Shown here one piece after another: positions 5,950 through 7,288 of a stretch of DNA of 7,288 nt. The DNA comes from an uncultured Lachnospiraceae bacterium (GTDB taxonomy: Bacteria; Bacillota; Clostridia; Lachnospirales; Lachnospiraceae): contig CAJUES010000099.1 in assembly GCA_910585765.1 (NCBI GenBank), positions 1 to 7,288 of the forward strand. The letters run 5' to 3'. The notes beneath the pieces were generated by a model. It was not told the DNA's origin and searched no databases. It saw only the letters and a list, made by a program, of their open reading frames with translations. The translations under genes and the position numbers were made by a program. Positions within the stretch are counted from its first letter, which is position 1. Each line of letters starts with the position of its first letter.

Positions 5950-6324
5950 TCAGTCCGTCTCCTGAAATATGATCTCATTCTCGTACACAAGTCCCAGTTT
6001 ATCCTTCGCCACTTCCTCCGCATATTTCTTTGTCTTCGTGTATGTGGCAAACTCCTCAAGCTCCTTCGCACGCGCCTCCTCCACAGAAATCTGCTGCAGA
6101 AGCTCCTGCTCCCTGGCCGCATATACTTTCTCCTTCTGTTTTAATGAAATGGAATTGATGCCGACGACGCCAGTCATGATCGAGATGGCAAGCAGGGCAA
6201 TGGTCATTCCGAAACGGTTCTCATTCCTGGCGCGAAGAAATTCCGGTGTCTTACGTTTTGTCTGGTTTACATTTTTTACTGGTCGTCCTGCAGCCCGTTT
6301 TCCTCCTGCCGCCTTTTTTGCCAT
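5950..6324 (-). CDS. divIC: DivIC/FtsL-type septum formation initiator protein
   Basis: This small bitopic division protein helps build the septum as part of the FtsL-DivIC-DivIB complex, with its C-terminal part outside the membrane. The 124 residues show a basic, Lys/Arg-rich cytoplasmic tail (1-38), one transmembrane helix (about 39-58), a heptad-like coiled coil (about 62-93) and the DivIC family end YAEEVAKDKLGLVYENEIIF (101-120). Start ATG 6324 has AGGGG (plus-strand bases 6335-6339) 10 bases upstream. Its first 74 bases lie inside the 3' end of yabQ in another frame. In Bacillus, divIC also follows yabQ. In this window yabR does not intervene before spoIIE. Confidence 0.93.
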   Translation of the reverse strand: MAKKAAGGKRAAGRPVKNVNQTKRKTPEFLRARNENRFGMTIALLAISIMTGVVGINSISLKQKEKVYAAREQELLQQISVEEARAKELEEFATYTKTKKYAEEVAKDKLGLVYENEIIFQETD

Positions 6325-6850
6325 TCGCCGTCTTCCCCTCTCCTTCGTTTGCTCTTTTATGACTATGTACTTTCATTTTATGACGATTCACGGTGCACGT
6401 CAACCGCATTTTTTGAAATAAAATGTTAAATAAACGCGCCAGATTATGGAAGTTTTTAACAAAAAGATGCTTGATCGGCAAAAACAGCCTGCGAAGCTTT
6501 CCGAGGATCCTGCCGATCAGCCGAAACAGGCTTCCGACAGTCTTATCGATGACCAGGCAGCTTACCCGGACGAAAAAGCGCCCCGCCGTAACCGCGTACA
6601 ATGCCATCCCGGCCGCCGCACCGAGCACCGCCGCGAAGCGGATCACACCGTTATTGCCGTAGTAGAGCAGCGTGAAGCTGAGTCCGAAGCAGGCTGTCCA
6701 GTAGAGGATATCTTCGAGGTCGACTGCAAGCCTGCCATGCCGCACCAGCCGTCGGAACAGTCGGATCACATCATACACAAACGCCAGGAATGCACCTGTG
6801 GCGATCGAAACCAGCCAGAAATACCACTCCTTTACAATCTCTCCACTCAT
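6251..6850 (-). CDS. yabQ: YabQ, spore cortex/coat biogenesis membrane protein
   Basis: YabQ is a mother-cell membrane protein needed for spore cortex formation in B. subtilis. Its biochemical action is unknown. The 199 residues from ATG 6850 have hydrophobic segments at about 9-29 (followed by YDVIRLFRR, a family signature), 46-64 and 69-89, and probably an amphipathic stretch at 92-110. A very basic tail of about 50 residues follows. The ATG overlaps the yabP stop as TGATG, so translation is probably coupled. I see no good ribosome site closer than about 15 bases. A TTG one codon upstream is possible but falls within the yabP stop overlap. The last 74 bases are shared with divIC, and the Lys/Arg-rich tail KKGGRRKTGCRTTSKK is the out-of-frame reading of the Lys/Ala-rich divIC start. 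The tail may therefore be poorly conserved. Confidence 0.9.
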   Translation of the reverse strand: MSGEIVKEWYFWLVSIATGAFLAFVYDVIRLFRRLVRHGRLAVDLEDILYWTACFGLSFTLLYYGNNGVIRFAAVLGAAAGMALYAVTAGRFFVRVSCLVIDKTVGSLFRLIGRILGKLRRLFLPIKHLFVKNFHNLARLFNILFQKMRLTCTVNRHKMKVHSHKRANEGEGKTANGKKGGRRKTGCRTTSKKCKPDKT

Positions 6851-7164
6851 CAACCAAACAGGCGTGTGAGCAGCCCTTCTCCTTTTTTCGCCAGCGTGTT
6901 CTTGTCAGAATAGACCAGGGAGTCCACCTTGCCGTCCACATCCGCCTCGCCTTTCTCCAGATTAAGCCTTCCCACATGGAGGTTCGTGCCCTTGATGGCA
7001 AGCATCCCGTCCACCGTCTCCATCAGAATGTTGTTCTCGTCAAAAGAATGCACCTCCACCACGCCGGTGATCCTGCACTCCCCGCGCTGCTCCATGCTGA
7101 ATCTATGTTTTCCTATGCCTGCGCCGCTCCCGCTGTTTCCAATGCTTCCACTCCTGCTTTCCAT
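6850..7164 (-). CDS. yabP: YabP, sporulation protein of the YabP/YqfC family
   Basis: YabP is a small soluble protein expressed in the mother cell during sporulation. Its exact role is not known, but it pairs with YabQ and belongs to the same family as YqfC. The 104 residues begin with a Gly/Ser-rich segment (1-18). The family core follows: RGECRITGVVEVHSFDENNILMET (27-50), GMLAIKGTNLHVGRLNLEKGEADVDGKV (53-80) and a SLVY end. ATG 7164 follows AGGAGAAGGG (plus-strand bases 7174-7183), whose AAGGG part is 9 bases away. The gene overlaps yabQ by one base and is preceded by a candidate sigma-E promoter. Confidence 0.94.
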   Translation of the reverse strand: MESRSGSIGNSGSGAGIGKHRFSMEQRGECRITGVVEVHSFDENNILMETVDGMLAIKGTNLHVGRLNLEKGEADVDGKVDSLVYSDKNTLAKKGEGLLTRLFG

Positions 7165-7201
7165 TAGACTACGCCCTTCTCCTCATACGAGTGCTCCCTA
7201 T

Positions 7202-7230
7202 ATTATATGAAAGCATCCGCTGCTATATGT
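7202..7230 (-). promoter_or_regulatory. Candidate sigma-E promoter of yabP-yabQ
   Basis: On the minus strand CATATAAT (plus-strand bases 7202-7209) matches the sigma-E -10 consensus CATACAHT at 7 of 8. ACATATA (plus-strand bases 7224-7230), 14 bases upstream, resembles the -35 KMATATT (five of seven). Start would fall near 7194, about 30 bases before the yabP ATG. The embedded TATAAT could be read as a sigma-A -10, but the hexamer 17 bp upstream, ACATAT, has no match to TTGACA. yabP/yabQ are sigma-E genes in B. subtilis, which supports the assignment. The -35 overlaps the rqcP stop codon. Confidence 0.55.
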
Positions 7231-7288
7231 ATCGGAAAAGTTCTTTCGCCTCATCCTTTTTGACAGTCTCCTGCACATCGAGGATCTC
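7223..7288 (-). CDS. rqcP: RqcP/YabO S4-domain RNA-binding protein, C-terminal fragment
   Basis: The frame entering from the right edge gives EILDVQETVKKDEAKELFRYI and then TAG (7225-7223). This resembles the end of Bacillus YabO/RqcP, where a beta strand after the S4 fold is followed by a KKEEAxxMY helix. RqcP works with RqcH on stalled 50S subunits to add alanine tails in ribosome quality control. Only 21 codons are visible, so the identification relies on this short match and on the position directly upstream of yabP, which is the Bacillus order. The S4 domain itself is outside the window. Confidence 0.75.
   Translation of the reverse strand, partial: EILDVQETVKKDEAKELFRYI

Noticed and set aside
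7202..7207. TATAAT before yabP as an ordinary sigma-A promoter
   Set aside because: The hexamer 17 bp upstream has no resemblance to TTGACA, while the longer sigma-E pattern fits better.

Overview
The window reads as chromosomal DNA from a spore-forming Clostridia species, most likely a Lachnospiraceae-type gut Firmicute of moderate to high G+C. This rests on gene order and protein family resemblance, not on a database search. Nearly everything is on the minus strand and follows the classical Bacillus/Clostridium order (yabO) rqcP - yabP - yabQ - divIC - spoIIE - tilS - hpt - ftsH, read from right to left. The yabR, tRNA and yabS/yabT genes that sit around spoIIE in Bacillus subtilis are absent.

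Right part (7288 to 5950): the last 21 codons of the S4-domain protein RqcP/YabO, then yabP, yabQ and divIC. A good sigma-E-like promoter lies between rqcP and yabP. yabP and yabQ are joined by a TGATG stop/start overlap, and the 3' end of yabQ overlaps divIC by 74 bases. The unit combines ribosome quality control, spore coat/cortex assembly factors and a cell division protein.

Middle (5949 to 5777): a gene-free stretch with a weak terminator-like structure after divIC. It is followed by a promoter with perfect TTGACA and TATAAT hexamers separated by 21 bp and a Spo0A-box-like site over the -35. This is the unusual geometry known from Spo0A-driven sigma-A promoters such as spoIIE and spoIIG of B. 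subtilis. It drives a SpoIIE phosphatase that lacks the usual N-terminal multi-span membrane domain.

Left-centre (5776 to 622): spoIIE, tilS (tRNA-Ile lysidine synthetase), hpt (hypoxanthine phosphoribosyltransferase) and ftsH (membrane AAA+ zinc protease) run as one tight series with gaps of 35-69 bases. A clear intrinsic terminator stands immediately after the ftsH stop codon.

Left edge (1 to 581): the C-terminal catalytic end of a tyrosine recombinase on the plus strand, convergent with ftsH, then about 370 bases with no supportable gene. That stretch contains a perfect 18-bp inverted repeat with a 4-base loop. It may be the boundary between the conserved sporulation/housekeeping cluster and a variable or mobile region. 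No wholly new system is evident. The most noteworthy points are the membrane-domain-less SpoIIE together with its apparently intact sporulation promoter, the sigma-E-like site before yabP, the yabQ/divIC overlap and the long inverted repeat.
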